This document shows, one piece after another, positions 32,564 through 42,390 of a stretch of DNA of 64,000 nt. Source of the stretch: Paludibacterium yongneupense DSM 18731 (GTDB taxonomy: Bacteria > Pseudomonadota > Gammaproteobacteria > Burkholderiales > Chromobacteriaceae); assembly GCF_000422925.1 (NCBI RefSeq), contig NZ_AUGZ01000020.1, forward strand, positions 36,217 through 100,216, in the 5' to 3' direction. The notes beneath the pieces are model-generated. The model was given only the letters and a program-made list of their open reading frames with translations, was not told the origin of the DNA and did no database searches. The position numbers and the translations under genes are program-made. The number at the start of each line of letters is the position of its first letter. The stretch's first letter is position 1.

Positions 32564-34612
32564 ATGAGCCCAATTCACGATCTAGCCAACCAGCCGCTGA
32601 CCGCCGCGCCGGCCACCGCGAAAAAGCTTGAAAAGCTCGGCATACGCCGGCGTTTCGACTTCATTCTTCATCTTCCGCTGCGCTATGAAGATGAGACCCA
32701 CCTGTATCCGATCGCCAGTGCGCCCTACGGCCAGGCCGTGCTGGTCGAAGGCGAGGTGCTGTCGCAGGAGATCCAGTTCAAGCCGCGTCGGCAGCTGGTG
32801 GTGCAAATCGAGGATGCGACGGCGACGCTGATATTGCGCTTCATTCATTTCTATCCGAGCCAGCAGAAGCAACTAGCAATCGGGCGTCGCGTGCGCGCGC
32901 TGGGCGAGGTCCGGCGCGGTTTCTTCGGCGACGAGATGGTGCATCCGAAATGCCGCGATGTTCTGCCCGGCGATGGCCTGGCCACCAGCCTGACGCCGGT
33001 CTATCCCACTGTCGCCGGTCTTGCGCAGCCAGTATTGCGGCGCATGGTGCAACAGGAACTCAAGGCCCAGCCGCTGTTCGAGACGCTCCCCCCGGGAATG
33101 GCCGAGGCAGAACGGCTCATCCCGTTTGCTGACGCGGTCAGCATCCTGCACGCGCCGACGCCCGACTACTCGGTCAAGCAGTTGACCGATCCCTTGTTGC
33201 CGGCATGGCAGCGGCTCAAATTCGACGAATTGCTCGCACAACAGTTGTCCATGAGGCTCGCTTACCGGGCGCGGCGCCAGGGCCGCGCGGTGGCAATACG
33301 CGGCGACGGTCGCCTGAGTACCCCATTCCTGAACGGCTTGCCTTTCGCCTTGACGCGGGCACAGCAGAAAGTGCTGGCCGAAATTCATGCCGATATGGGG
33401 GCGGAGCATCCCATGCACCGCTTGCTGCAGGGCGACGTCGGCAGCGGCAAGACCGTGGTGGCGGCGCTGGCGGCGCTGGCGGCGATTGAAGCCGGATTCC
33501 AGGTCGCGCTGATGGCGCCGACCGAAATTCTCGCCGAACAGCATTATCTGAAGTTGTCGGCCTGGCTCGCGCCCTTGGGGGTCGACGTCGCCTGGTTATC
33601 GGGCTCGCTGCGCAAGAAACAGAAAACCGACGTCCTTGCCCGCATCGGCGACGGGACGGCGCGCCTGGCGGTCGGCACCCATGCGCTGTTCCAGGACACT
33701 GTGCAGTTTGCCGGGCTGGGGCTTGCCATCGTGGACGAACAGCACCGCTTTGGCGTGGGGCAGCGGCTGGCGCTCAAGGACAAGGGCGGGGAGCCGCACC
33801 AGTTGATGATGTCGGCGACACCGATTCCGCGTACGCTGGCGATGAGTTTTTTCGCCGACCTCGACGTCTCAGTTATCGATGAATTGCCACCGGGGCGCAC
33901 CCCTATCGTCACCAAGTTGATCAACAGCGGGCGTCGTGAAGAAATCATCGCCTTCGTCGACAAGACCTGCCGTCAGGGGCAGCAAGTGTATTGGGTCTGC
34001 CCCTTGATCGAAGAGTCGGAAACCTTGCAGTTGCAGACGGCGGTCGATACGCATCTCCAACTGGGCGAAGACCTGCCGCAATGGAAGGTGGGGCTGGTTC
34101 ACGGGCGGATGAAACCGGCAGAGAAGGCGGCGGTGATGGCCGCGTTCGCCGCCAACGAATTGCAAGTACTGGTGGCGACCACGGTGATCGAGGTCGGGGT
34201 CGATGTCCCCAACGCCAGTCTGATGGTGATAGAACACGGTGAGCGCATGGGGCTCGCGCAGTTGCATCAGTTGCGGGGGCGCGTCGGCCGCGGGAGCGCC
34301 AAAAGTGTGTGCGTATTGATGTTCGAGACGCCGCTGTCCGAGTTGGCCAAGGCGCGGCTGAAGGTCATCTACGAGCATACCGACGGCTTCGAAATCGCAC
34401 GTCAGGACTTGCAGATCCGCGGGCCGGGCGAGTTTCTCGGTGCGCGCCAGAGCGGGGCGCCCATGCTGCGTTTTGCCAATCTGGAAGAAGATATCGCACT
34501 GCTCGAACGCGCGCGCGAACTGGCTCCGCTCATGCTTGAGCGCTGGCCGGAGGCGGTGCAACGCCATCTCGACCGGTGGCTGGCCGGACGCGAGCACTTC
34601 CTCAAGGCTTGA
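32564..34612 (+). CDS. recG: ATP-dependent DNA helicase RecG
   Basis: 682 residues (E. coli RecG is about 693). RecG reverses stalled replication forks and branch-migrates Holliday junctions. The N-terminal wedge/OB domain is about 1-250. The helicase core has motif I GDVGSGKT, Ia MAPTEILAEQH, motif II DEQH, motif III MSATPIPRT and motif VI QLRGRVGRG, then the C-terminal TRG-type block (FEIARQDLQIRGPGEFLGARQSG). There is no clear ribosome-binding site before the ATG at 32564. The gene stands alone, tail to tail with the LysR gene, 8 bp apart. Confidence 0.97.
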   Translation: MSPIHDLANQPLTAAPATAKKLEKLGIRRRFDFILHLPLRYEDETHLYPIASAPYGQAVLVEGEVLSQEIQFKPRRQLVVQIEDATATLILRFIHFYPSQQKQLAIGRRVRALGEVRRGFFGDEMVHPKCRDVLPGDGLATSLTPVYPTVAGLAQPVLRRMVQQELKAQPLFETLPPGMAEAERLIPFADAVSILHAPTPDYSVKQLTDPLLPAWQRLKFDELLAQQLSMRLAYRARRQGRAVAIRGDGRLSTPFLNGLPFALTRAQQKVLAEIHADMGAEHPMHRLLQGDVGSGKTVVAALAALAAIEAGFQVALMAPTEILAEQHYLKLSAWLAPLGVDVAWLSGSLRKKQKTDVLARIGDGTARLAVGTHALFQDTVQFAGLGLAIVDEQHRFGVGQRLALKDKGGEPHQLMMSATPIPRTLAMSFFADLDVSVIDELPPGRTPIVTKLINSGRREEIIAFVDKTCRQGQQVYWVCPLIEESETLQLQTAVDTHLQLGEDLPQWKVGLVHGRMKPAEKAAVMAAFAANELQVLVATTVIEVGVDVPNASLMVIEHGERMGLAQLHQLRGRVGRGSAKSVCVLMFETPLSELAKARLKVIYEHTDGFEIARQDLQIRGPGEFLGARQSGAPMLRFANLEEDIALLERARELAPLMLERWPEAVQRHLDRWLAGREHFLKA

Positions 34613-34620
34613 GGCGCGGC

Positions 34621-35529
34621 TCAGGTTTCTATCAATGATTGCATCAAGCCGCGCAGCCAGCACAGTGCGGGAGCCTTGTCCTGCACCGGATGCCACACGC
34701 AGTTGAGGTGATAGGCGGGAAGGTCGGCCGGCAGGCCGACCCGGCGCAGTGGCCAGGTAGAGCACAGCAGTGCGGCCACGCGTTGCGGCAGTATCAGCAG
34801 ATGCTCTGTGTGGCTGACGATGGCGGCGGCGGACATATAGCTCTGGCTGTTGACCGAGATGGTACGCTGTACGCCATGGCGCTCGAGGTAGCGGTCGACG
34901 GTCGAGGTCCGCGTTCCGAGCGGCGAATGGAAAACATGCGGGATCGCGATCAACTGCGCGAGCGACAAGCCGCTGCCGGCCGCCGGATGGCGTGCGCTGA
35001 CGACTCCGGCCAGTGGTTCGGTCAGCCAGGTCTCGCGGCAGAGATGGCCAGGGACGTCCATGTACTCGTCGAAGCCCAGCACCAGATCGATGGCGCCGTT
35101 CGCGAGCTCGGCTTCCGGAACCCGGTCGCGCAGGATCAGTATCTCGATGCGCAGCCCGGGGGCGATTCTTTCCAGCCGCTCGATCAGGGGCGGAATGAGC
35201 ACGCATTCGACATAGTCGGTGGTGCAGATGACGAAACGGCGCGACGAAGTCTGTGGTTCGAATTCTTCCGGTTCGTTCAGATGCTGCTCCAGCAGGCGCA
35301 GTGCATGGCGAATGCCGGGATGCAGCTTGAGCGCGCGCGCGGTCGGCAGCATGCCGTGCTGGCTGCGTACGAGCAGCGGGTCGTCGAAGAACTGGCGCAG
35401 CCGATTGAGCGCATGGCTCATCGCGGGCTGGCTGATATAGAGCTGCTCGGCGGCGCGGGTAACGCTGCCGTGTTCGAGCAGGGCATCGAAGGCCAGTAGC
35501 AGATTGAGATCGAGCTGGTGCAGTTTCAC
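34621..35529 (-). CDS. LysR family transcriptional regulator, divergent from aguBA
   Basis: 302 residues from a GTG at 35529. The helix-turn-helix is at about residues 5-60 (LDLNLLLAFDALLEHGSVTRAAEQLYISQPAMSHALNRLRQFFDDPLL), with a C-terminal substrate-binding domain. A TTG 20 codons upstream is an alternative; GTG gives the normal length and family N-terminus (KLHQLDLNLL). It belongs to the NodD/SyrM-like branch judging by PAMSHALNRLRQ..DPLLVR. It is divergent from aguB across about 100 bp and is a good candidate regulator of putrescine synthesis, with agmatine or N-carbamoylputrescine as inducer (inference). Confidence 0.9.
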   Translation of the reverse strand: MKLHQLDLNLLLAFDALLEHGSVTRAAEQLYISQPAMSHALNRLRQFFDDPLLVRSQHGMLPTARALKLHPGIRHALRLLEQHLNEPEEFEPQTSSRRFVICTTDYVECVLIPPLIERLERIAPGLRIEILILRDRVPEAELANGAIDLVLGFDEYMDVPGHLCRETWLTEPLAGVVSARHPAAGSGLSLAQLIAIPHVFHSPLGTRTSTVDRYLERHGVQRTISVNSQSYMSAAAIVSHTEHLLILPQRVAALLCSTWPLRRVGLPADLPAYHLNCVWHPVQDKAPALCWLRGLMQSLIET

Positions 35530-35632
35530 CGGATATTCGCGCTGTTTATGCGGGTATCTATGGTATTCATTTGATAGATAGCAGGTCAAATCCTAGACTG
35601 GCCCCATAACCCCTCCCTCAAGGACTGTGAAG

Positions 35633-36541
35633 ATGGCAAAGGTAACCGTAGCGGCAACGCAGATGGCGTGCAGCTGGGACATCGCGGCGAATATCGCCCG
35701 CGCCGAAAAACTGGTACGCACCGCCGCGGCGCAAGGCGCCCAGATTATCCTGATCCAGGAGTTGTTCGAAGCCCCTTATTTCTGCATCGATCAGAGCCCC
35801 GAGCATTTTGCCCTGGCACGACCGCTGGCTGGCAATCCCCTGATCGCTCACTTTAGCCAGCTGGCGCGCGAACTGGAAGTGGTGCTGCCGTTGAGCTTTT
35901 TCGAACGCGGCAATAATGCCCACTACAATTCGCTCGTCGTCATCGACGCCGATGGCACGGTGCTCGATGTCTACCGTAAAACCCATATCCCCAATGGCCC
36001 CGCCTATCAGGAGAAGCAATTCTTCACGCCAGGCGATACCGGCTTCAAGGTGTGGCAGACGCGCTATGCGAAGATAGGCGTTGGCATCTGCTGGGATCAG
36101 TGGTTCCCCGAAACCGCGCGCAGCCTGGCGCTGGCCGGGGCCGAACTGATTTTCTTTCCGACCGCCATCGGCTCAGAACCCGCCTACCCGGAGATCGACA
36201 GCCAGCCGCACTGGACACGCGCCCAGCAAGGTCATGCCGCATCCAATCTGGTGCCGGTCATCGCATCGAACCGCATCGGTACCGAGCACAGCAAATTCGT
36301 TCCCGGACTTGAAATGACCTTCTATGGATCGTCCTTCATTGCCGACCAGACCGGCGAGTTGGTGGCCCAGGCCGATCGGGTCAGCGAGACGGTGCTGGTG
36401 CACAGCTTCGACCTGGACGCGATTGCGCGCCAGCGCATCAGTTGGGGGGTATTCCGCGACCGCCGTCCGGAAGCCTATGCCGCCTTGCTTACTTCGGATG
36501 GCAGCCATCGCGCCGCCGCGGCGGAAGGGGGCAAGGCATGA
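35633..36541 (+). CDS. aguB: N-carbamoylputrescine amidase
   Basis: 302 residues, nitrilase superfamily. It hydrolyses N-carbamoylputrescine to putrescine, CO2 and ammonia. The catalytic Glu-Lys-Cys triad is E43 (LIQELFE), K116 (YRKTHIP) and C153 ([10 protein letters not shown]). [15 protein letters not shown]-like [11 protein letters not shown] and [13 protein letters not shown] are characteristic of AguB rather than other nitrilases. The ATG at 35633 has AAGGA 8 bp upstream. The stop overlaps the aguA start (ATGA), so the two pathway steps are translationally coupled. Confidence 0.95.
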   Translation: MAKVTVAATQMACSWDIAANIARAEKLVRTAAAQGAQIILIQELFEAPYFCIDQSPEHFALARPLAGNPLIAHFSQLARELEVVLPLSFFERGNNAHYNSLVVIDADGTVLDVYRKTHIPNGPAYQEKQFFTPGDTGFKVWQTRYAKIGVGICWDQWFPETARSLALAGAELIFFPTAIGSEPAYPEIDSQPHWTRAQQGHAASNLVPVIASNRIGTEHSKFVPGLEMTFYGSSFIADQTGELVAQADRVSETVLVHSFDLDAIARQRISWGVFRDRRPEAYAALLTSDGSHRAAAAEGGKA

Positions 36542-37632
36542 GCCCGCGCGAGCTTGCTTCCGTACCGCGCGACGATGGTTATCGCATGCCTGCCGAGTGG
36601 GAAGCGCAGCAGGCGGTGTGGATGCTCTGGCCCTACCGCCCGGATAACTGGCGTGACGGCGGCCGCCATGCGCAGGCGACTTTCGCCCGCGTCGCCGCTG
36701 CCATCGCCGAGGCGACGCCGGTGTTCATGGGGGTGCCCGAGGCCGAGATGGAAAAAGCACGCGCGACGATGCCTGCCGCCGTCACGCTGATTGCGCTGGC
36801 GAGCGACGACGCCTGGACGCGCGATACCGGTCCGACCGTACTGGTCGATGACGCTGGCCATTGCCGCGGCGTCGACTGGCAATTCAATGCCTGGGGCGGA
36901 CATAACGGCGGTCTGTACTCCCCGTGGGATCAAGACAGCCTGGTGGCGGGGGCGGTGCTCGAACGACATGCTTTCGATCGTTATGTCGCACCGCTGGTGC
37001 TGGAAGGCGGTTCCATTCACGTCGACGGCGAAGGCACCTTGCTGACGACCGCCGAGTGCCTGCTCAACCCCAACCGCAACCCCGAGCTGGGACAGGCCCA
37101 GATAGAAGCCCTGTTGCGCGATTATCTGGGCGTCGATACCTTCATCTGGCTGCCGGAAGGGGTCTATATGGATGAAACAGACGGCCACATCGACAATATG
37201 TGCTGCTTTGCGCGTCCGGGCGAAGTGATCCTGCATTGGACCGACGACGAGAGCGACCCGCAGTATGCACGGTCGCATGCCGCTTTCGAGGTGTTGAGCC
37301 AGGCGCGCGATGCGCGCGGGCGTCAGCTCAAGATCTGGAAGCTGCCGCAACCGGGACCGCTGTACTGCAGCGAAGAAGAAGCGTGCGGCGTCGAGTCCGG
37401 CAGCGGAGTGCCGCGACCGGCTGGTGGGCGCCTCGCCGCCTCCTATGTCAACTTCCTGATCAGCAATCGCTGCATTGTCTTCCCGTTGCTCGACCCGGCG
37501 ACCGATGGCGAAGCGGAAAGGCGCCTGCGGGAGATTTTCCCCGGCTACACGGTCACCGGGGTGCCGGCGCGGGAAATCTTGCTCGGTGGCGGCAACATCC
37601 ACTGCATTACGCAGCAGATCCCGCGCGGCTGA
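36538..37632 (+). CDS. aguA: Agmatine deiminase
   Basis: 364 residues, peptidyl-arginine deiminase fold. It converts agmatine to N-carbamoylputrescine and ammonia. Signatures: [61 protein letters not shown]...DETDGHIDN and the nucleophile C356 in [15 protein letters not shown] at the very end. The gene order aguB-aguA gives the complete agmatine-to-putrescine route. A strong terminator follows. Confidence 0.96.
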   Translation: MSPRELASVPRDDGYRMPAEWEAQQAVWMLWPYRPDNWRDGGRHAQATFARVAAAIAEATPVFMGVPEAEMEKARATMPAAVTLIALASDDAWTRDTGPTVLVDDAGHCRGVDWQFNAWGGHNGGLYSPWDQDSLVAGAVLERHAFDRYVAPLVLEGGSIHVDGEGTLLTTAECLLNPNRNPELGQAQIEALLRDYLGVDTFIWLPEGVYMDETDGHIDNMCCFARPGEVILHWTDDESDPQYARSHAAFEVLSQARDARGRQLKIWKLPQPGPLYCSEEEACGVESGSGVPRPAGGRLAASYVNFLISNRCIVFPLLDPATDGEAERRLREIFPGYTVTGVPAREILLGGGNIHCITQQIPRG

Positions 37633-37652
37633 AGCGACCGGGGGCGGAAACG

Positions 37653-37686
37653 GACGGGCTTCCTGTATGGGAGTCCGTCTTTTTTT
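37653..37686 (+). terminator. Intrinsic terminator of aguBA
   Basis: An 11-bp stem (37653-37663 with 37669-37679, two G-U pairs), a 5-base loop and a run of seven T (37680-37686). Confidence 0.9.
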
Positions 37687-37707
37687 GTCACGTGGCAGCG
37701 CCGGACG

Positions 37708-37736
37708 AAAAAATGCCTCGGCTGGGGGGCCGAGGC
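37708..37736 (-). terminator. Hairpin with minus-strand T run in the aguA-pit intergenic region
   Basis: Perfect 8-bp stem GCCTCGGC/GCCGAGGC (37715-37722, 37729-37736) with a 6-base loop. Read on the minus strand it is followed by ATTTTTTC, a good intrinsic terminator. The pit gene already has its own terminator about 200 bp earlier on that strand, so this one implies a separate short minus-strand transcript or is a back-up. Confidence 0.6.
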
Positions 37737-37771
37737 TTAAAGGGATTGCTGCAAACAACAAAGGAGAAACC

Positions 37772-37840
37772 ATGATGAAGCCCGTGTATGTTAACAAGGC
37801 ATCGCGATGCTCACAATACGCCAGGTGCTTTTTTAGTTGA
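37772..37840 (+). CDS. Possible 22-residue small protein
   Basis: ATGATG preceded by an excellent ribosome-binding site (AAAGGAGAAACC), then MMKPVYVNKASRCSQYARCFF and a stop at 37838-37840. It lies 85 bp after the aguA terminator with no clear promoter of its own. The same bases on the minus strand read CTCCTTT, an anti-Shine-Dalgarno motif, so the conservation could equally reflect a small RNA. Treat as tentative. Confidence 0.3.
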   Translation: MMKPVYVNKASRCSQYARCFFS

Positions 37841-37850
37841 CATGAGTCAA
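37837..37850. promoter_or_regulatory. FNR/ANR-like palindrome
   Basis: TTGACATGAGTCAA is a perfect TTGAC-N4-GTCAA palindrome, one base per half away from the FNR consensus TTGAT-N4-ATCAA. There is no annotated gene start on either side at normal distance, so if used it would drive an unannotated short transcript. Confidence 0.4.
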
Positions 37851-37930
37851 ATCCAGGTGTTAACCCATGCTGGATAGGACGTTATATGTAGTTTTGTTTC
37901 AGTTTTTTCTGTACCGAATTGTTATCCGGC

Positions 37931-37954
37931 AAAAAAAAACCCGCCGTAGCGGGT
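37931..37954 (-). terminator. Intrinsic terminator of the pit gene
   Basis: On the minus strand ACCCGC-TACG-GCGGGT is followed by a run of nine T (A 37931-37939 on the plus strand). It begins 24 bp after the pit stop codon. Confidence 0.92.
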
Positions 37955-37977
37955 GTGTATCGACGAGCCGTCCTGGT

Positions 37978-39432
37978 CTAGTGGATCCATTGCGTCGCCA
38001 AGTAGTAGAGGCTTGCCGATAACATCATGGCCGCCGGCAGCGTGAACAGCCACGCCAGCAGGATGTTGCGGATGGTGGACATCTGCAGGCCGGCACGGTC
38101 GGCGACCATGGCACCGGCAATACCGCTTGAGAGCACGTGGGTGGTCGAGACGGGCATGCCGAACCAGCTGGCCAGGCCAATGGACAGACCCGCGGTGATT
38201 TGCGCCGACATCCCCTGCGCGTAGGTCATGTCCTTCTTGCCTATGCCCTCGCCCACGGTTTTGACGACACGGCGCCAGCCGATCATGGTCCCGACGCCCA
38301 GCGCGAGTGCAACCGACATGATCACCCAGGTCGGCGCATATTCGGTGGTCACTACGAGATCGGAACGCAGGCTTTGCAGGTGGTGTTTGTCGGCGCTGGT
38401 CAGGCCGGGCAGGGTGCTTGCCAGTTTGGCCGCATCATCCAGGCAGAGCAGGTTGGAGCGGACATCCCAGCGCTGCTGCGAGTTGAGCTTGTGATAATCG
38501 CCGGTATTGTCGAGCAGCGCGGTCAGGCGAGCGACGGTGGCCGCCGTCTGCTGCGAATCGCAACCGCCATTGGCAGCATGGGCGCCGGCCAGTTTGGCGC
38601 TCAGTGCGGCGTCATGCTTTTCGTAGAAGCGTTGCAGATGGACTGCCGCATCGCGGCTGCGCTCGATCTGGTAGGTGTTGCTGTCCATATTGAGCACGTA
38701 GTTGGCCGGAACGATCCCGATCAGAACCAGCATGATCAAACCAATGCCCTTCTGGCCATCGTTGGAGCCGTGCGCGAAGCTGACGGTCATCGCCGACAGG
38801 ATCAGCATGAAGCGCGTCCAGAACGGGGGGTGCTTGCGTCCCTCGACCTGCTGGCGCTGGAAGGGGGTCTTGTGCATATTGCTGCGACCGCGATAGCGGC
38901 GCAATACGCGAACAATCAGCCCCGCAAGCAGCAATCCGACCAGCGGCGAACACAATAGCGACGCGCCGACTTCGAGCGCCTTGCCCCAGTTGATGCCGGT
39001 GGCCAGCGGAACATGGGTGAGCGCGGCGTGAGCGAGTCCGACGCCGAGGATGGCACCGATCAGTGTGTGCGAACTCGATGCCGGCAAGCCGAGATACCAG
39101 GTGCCGAGATTCCAGATGATGGCGGCGGCGAGCAGCGCGAATACCATGGACAAGCCGCGCGTGGTGTTGACCGAGATCAGCAGGTCGACCGGAAGCAGGT
39201 GCACGATGGCGTAGGCCACGGCGAGTCCGCCGGACAGAACGCCCAGAAAATTGCACAGACCGGAGGCGAACACCGCCAGACGCGGTTTCATGGACTGGGT
39301 ATAAATAACCGTAGCCACGGCATTGGCCGTGTCATGGAAGCCATTGATGAATTCGAAGAAAAGGACGAATCCAAGCGACAGGATCAGGGTGAAGGCCACA
39401 TGTGGCGCGAGCCCTGAGAACAGTTCCAGCAT
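37978..39432 (-). CDS. pitA: Low-affinity inorganic phosphate transporter, PitA type
   Basis: 484 residues, about ten membrane helices with a central soluble loop (about 250-350). Family signatures occur twice: FFEFINGFHDTANAVATVIYTQ near the N-terminus and GMPVSTTHVLSSGIAGAMVADRAG near the C-terminus, plus GLPASSSHTLIGAILG and SFAHGSNDGQKGIG. Pit carriers move metal-phosphate complexes with protons. A good promoter lies just upstream. It is next to, and in the same direction as, the pst operon, so low- and high-affinity phosphate uptake are adjacent. Confidence 0.94.
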   Translation of the reverse strand: MLELFSGLAPHVAFTLILSLGFVLFFEFINGFHDTANAVATVIYTQSMKPRLAVFASGLCNFLGVLSGGLAVAYAIVHLLPVDLLISVNTTRGLSMVFALLAAAIIWNLGTWYLGLPASSSHTLIGAILGVGLAHAALTHVPLATGINWGKALEVGASLLCSPLVGLLLAGLIVRVLRRYRGRSNMHKTPFQRQQVEGRKHPPFWTRFMLILSAMTVSFAHGSNDGQKGIGLIMLVLIGIVPANYVLNMDSNTYQIERSRDAAVHLQRFYEKHDAALSAKLAGAHAANGGCDSQQTAATVARLTALLDNTGDYHKLNSQQRWDVRSNLLCLDDAAKLASTLPGLTSADKHHLQSLRSDLVVTTEYAPTWVIMSVALALGVGTMIGWRRVVKTVGEGIGKKDMTYAQGMSAQITAGLSIGLASWFGMPVSTTHVLSSGIAGAMVADRAGLQMSTIRNILLAWLFTLPAAMMLSASLYYLATQWIH

Positions 39433-39462
39433 GGTTTTTTGAATTCTTTGGGAGAAGGCGCG

Positions 39463-39491
39463 ATTGTTGGGGGACGCTCGACAATCGTCAA
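39463..39491 (-). promoter_or_regulatory. Sigma-70 type promoter of pitA
   Basis: Minus strand TTGACG (39491-39486), 17 bp, AACAAT (39468-39463): 5 of 6 and 4 of 6 consensus matches with ideal spacing, 31 bp before the ATG. Confidence 0.55.
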
Positions 39492-39598
39492 GAGGGGGGA
39501 TGCATGTTTCGATGGGTCTGTCGCATCCTGTCCAATGGCGGGGAATGTTGCTTGACAGATGCGCAGGTCAGGCCGTTTCAGTCAATTCGGCGGGTTCC

Positions 39599-39622
39599 GC
39601 CTGCGCCGTTGCGGGCGCAGGC
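39599..39622 (-). terminator. Hairpin after pstB
   Basis: A 9-bp perfect stem GCCTGCGCC/GGCGCAGGC (39599-39607, 39614-39622) lies 17 bp after the pstB stop. It has no T run, so termination there is only probable. Confidence 0.35.
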
Positions 39623-39638
39623 GTTTGCCGCGGTCCGG

Positions 39639-40403
39639 TCAGCCGAATTTGCCGGTAATGTAGTCTTCGGTGGCCTTCTGCTTGGGCGCAGTGAAGATCG
39701 CGTCGGTTTCGCCGAATTCGACCATCTCGCCGAGATACATATAAGCGGTGAAGTCGGACACCCGCGCCGCCTGCTGCATATTGTGCGTGACGATGGCGAT
39801 GGTGTAGTCCTCTTTCAGTTCATGTATCAATTCTTCGATATGCGCAGTTGATATCGGGTCCAGGGCCGAGGTCGGTTCGTCGAGCAGCAGAACCTCGGGA
39901 CGCGCCGCGACTGCGCGTGCGATGCACAAGCGCTGCTGCTGGCCGCCGGACAGCGAATTGCCGGACTGCTTGAGCTTGTCTTTGACTTCGTCCCACAGTG
40001 CCGCCTTGCGCAAGGCCCACTCGATGCGGTCGTCCGTTTCGGAGCGCGAAAGCTTCTCGTACAGACGTACGCCGAAGGTGATGTTGTCGTAGATCGACAT
40101 CGGGAACGGTGTCGGCTTCTGGAATACCATGCCGACTTTCGCGCGCAGCAGGTTGATGTCGATGCTGCGTTCCAGGATGTTCTGCTCGTCGAGGATGATC
40201 TCGCCTTCGGCCCGCAGTCCCGGATACAGTTCGTACATGCGGTTGAAGGTGCGCAGCAGCGTCGACTTGCCGCAACCTGACGGGCCGATGAAGGCCGTAA
40301 CCTTGTTCGGAGCGATATCGAGCTGGATATTCTTCAGCGCCTGAAACTTGCCGTAATAGAAGTTCAGATTGCGGACTTGAAGCTTGTTGCTGTTTTCAGC
40401 CAT
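39639..40403 (-). CDS. pstB: Phosphate ABC transporter ATP-binding protein PstB
   Basis: 254 residues. ATPase of the high-affinity phosphate importer. Walker [10 protein letters not shown], signature [14 protein letters not shown], Walker [14 protein letters not shown], and the H-loop in [14 protein letters not shown]. PstB-specific [14 protein letters not shown] is present. ATG 40403 gives the normal length; an upstream in-frame ATG would add 18 unrelated residues. It is last in the operon; phoU, often next, is absent. Confidence 0.96.
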   Translation of the reverse strand: MAENSNKLQVRNLNFYYGKFQALKNIQLDIAPNKVTAFIGPSGCGKSTLLRTFNRMYELYPGLRAEGEIILDEQNILERSIDINLLRAKVGMVFQKPTPFPMSIYDNITFGVRLYEKLSRSETDDRIEWALRKAALWDEVKDKLKQSGNSLSGGQQQRLCIARAVAARPEVLLLDEPTSALDPISTAHIEELIHELKEDYTIAIVTHNMQQAARVSDFTAYMYLGEMVEFGETDAIFTAPKQKATEDYITGKFG

Positions 40404-40416
40404 ATTCGAGCAAGCC

Positions 40417-41328
40417 TTAATGCGATTGTGATTTCTGACTGCCCAGCCAGCGGGCAACGATATTCAGCGCCAGCACGCTGAAGGTGATCAGCAGGGAACC
40501 GGCCCAGGCCAGCGTGTGCCAGTCCGAGTAGGGGCTCATGGCGAACTGGAAGATGACGATGGGCAGGTTGGCCATCGGCTGGTTCATATTGCTGTTCCAG
40601 AACTGATTGTTGAGCGCGGTGAACAACAGCGGCGCAGTTTCGCCCGAGATCCGTGCGATGGCCAGCAGCACGCCGGTCAATACGCCGGCCTTGGCCGAGC
40701 GCAGGGTGACGTGCATGATCACCTTCCACTGCGGCGCCCCCAATGCGGCGGCGGCTTCGCGCAGACTGCTCGGGACCAGGCGCAGCATGTTTTCGGTGGT
40801 GCGTACAACGACCGGGATCACGAGCAAGGACAGTGCCAGCGAGCCGGCCCAGCCCGAGAAGTGACCGACCGATACCACATACACTTCATAGACGAACAGG
40901 CCGATGACGATGGACGGCGCCGACAGCAGAATGTCATTGATGAAGCGCGTGGCCGGGGCCAGCCAGCCGCGCTGACCGAATTCCGAGAGGTAGACGCCGG
41001 CCAGTATGCCGATCGGGGTGCCGATCAGCGTGCCAAACAGCGTCATCGCCAGGCTGCCGAAGATGGCGTTGGCCAGACCGCCGGCACTGCCGGGAGGCGG
41101 CGTGCTCTGGGTGAATACGGCCAGAGACAGCCCGGACAGGCCGTACTGCAACAGCGTGAACAGTATCCAGCACAGCCAGAACAGGCCGAACAGCACGGCC
41201 AGCAGCGAGGCGACCATGGTGAAGGAGTTGACCAGGCGCCGCTTGCGATACAGCGCAGGGTTCATGCCAGCGCTCGGCGCTTGGGTGGTGACTTTGATTG
41301 ATTGCATGGTCTGTGGCGTCGTGTTCAT
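40417..41328 (-). CDS. pstA: Phosphate ABC transporter permease PstA
   Basis: 303 residues, six predicted membrane helices. PstA motifs: [35 protein letters not shown] and the permease EAA loop [32 protein letters not shown]. It forms the inner-membrane channel with PstC. It lies 13 bp upstream of pstB and 12 bp downstream of pstC. Its N-terminus is about 30 residues longer before the first helix than the core needs, which is common in betaproteobacteria. Confidence 0.95.
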   Translation of the reverse strand: MNTTPQTMQSIKVTTQAPSAGMNPALYRKRRLVNSFTMVASLLAVLFGLFWLCWILFTLLQYGLSGLSLAVFTQSTPPPGSAGGLANAIFGSLAMTLFGTLIGTPIGILAGVYLSEFGQRGWLAPATRFINDILLSAPSIVIGLFVYEVYVVSVGHFSGWAGSLALSLLVIPVVVRTTENMLRLVPSSLREAAAALGAPQWKVIMHVTLRSAKAGVLTGVLLAIARISGETAPLLFTALNNQFWNSNMNQPMANLPIVIFQFAMSPYSDWHTLAWAGSLLITFSVLALNIVARWLGSQKSQSH

Positions 41329-41340
41329 TGATTCATCCGG

Positions 41341-42303
41341 TTACGAGGCCCGCCCTTCCTGCTTCTTCAAACGCAGGAGCAGGAGTTTGGAGCAGGCGAG
41401 CACCACGAAGGTGATGAAGAACAGGATCAGGCCCAGTTCGATCAGCGACGACAGATACATCTCGCCGTTGGCCTCGGCGAATTCGTTGGCCAGGGTGGAC
41501 GAGATCGAGTTGCCGGGGGCGAACAGGTTGTCGGGGAAATTGGCCGAATTGCCGATGACGAAGGTAACCGCCATGGTTTCGCCCAGCGCGCGGCCGAGGC
41601 CGAGCATGATGCCACCGATGACGCCGTTCTTGGTATAGGGGAGTACGACGTAGCGAACGACTTCCCAGGTCGTCGAGCCCAGACCGTAGGCGGATTCCTT
41701 CAGCATGGTCGGCACGATCTCGAACACATCCCGCATGACCGAGGCAACGAAGGGGATCACCATGATGGCCAGGATCAGGCCGGCGGTGAACATGCCTATG
41801 CCCATCGGCGCGCCGCGAAACAGAAAGCCGACGCCGGGCACGTTGCCGAACACCGCGATCAGGGACGGCTGCACCTTGTCGGCGAACAGCGGGGCGAATA
41901 CGAACAAGCCCCACATGCCGTAGATGATGGACGGGATGCCGGCGAGCAGCTCGATGGCAATGCCGAGCGGACGCTTGAGCCAGTTCGGGCACAGCTCGGT
42001 CAGAAAGACCGCGATGCCGAAGCTGACGGGCACGCCGATAAGGAGCGCGATAAAGGAGGTGACCAGCGTGCCGAATACCGGCACCAGCGCACCGAAGCGA
42101 TTGTTGACCGGATCCCATTCGCTTGAGAACAGAAATCCAAAGCCGAACGATTTGATGCTCGGCATGGAACCGATCAGCAGCGAGATCAGGATCCCGATCA
42201 GGAGCGCCAGGACCAGGAAGGCGAAAAATCGGGTCAGCAGGAAAAAGGCCCGATCAAGCCGCCGCTGGTGCTGCATGTGCTTAGCGTTGAGAAACTGCGT
42301 CAT
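41341..42303 (-). CDS. pstC: Phosphate ABC transporter permease PstC
   Basis: 320 residues, about six membrane helices, beginning with a basic cytoplasmic tail and [24 protein letters not shown]. The permease loop [27 protein letters not shown] and [19 protein letters not shown] are typical of PstC. It partners PstA. An attenuator-like hairpin lies between pstS and this gene, which should lower permease synthesis relative to the binding protein. Confidence 0.95.
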   Translation of the reverse strand: MTQFLNAKHMQHQRRLDRAFFLLTRFFAFLVLALLIGILISLLIGSMPSIKSFGFGFLFSSEWDPVNNRFGALVPVFGTLVTSFIALLIGVPVSFGIAVFLTELCPNWLKRPLGIAIELLAGIPSIIYGMWGLFVFAPLFADKVQPSLIAVFGNVPGVGFLFRGAPMGIGMFTAGLILAIMVIPFVASVMRDVFEIVPTMLKESAYGLGSTTWEVVRYVVLPYTKNGVIGGIMLGLGRALGETMAVTFVIGNSANFPDNLFAPGNSISSTLANEFAEANGEMYLSSLIELGLILFFITFVVLACSKLLLLRLKKQEGRAS

Positions 42304-42336
42304 TCGTCACTCATAAGTCTGGAATGTGTTGCAGAC

Positions 42337-42362
42337 AAAAAGCCGGGGAGCGATCCCCGGCT
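42337..42362 (-). terminator. Attenuator between pstS and pstC
   Basis: On the minus strand AGCCGGGGA-TCGC-TCCCCGGCT (9-bp perfect stem) runs into five T. It lies 29 bp after pstS and 34 bp before pstC, a placement common in operons that need excess binding protein. Confidence 0.85.
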
Positions 42363-42390
42363 GGCTATCTGTCGGCTGCAAGGTACAGCC

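Noticed and set aside
39518..39533. CTGTC direct repeats upstream of pitA as a PHO box
   Set aside because: The two repeats are 10 bp apart instead of 11 and point away from pitA.
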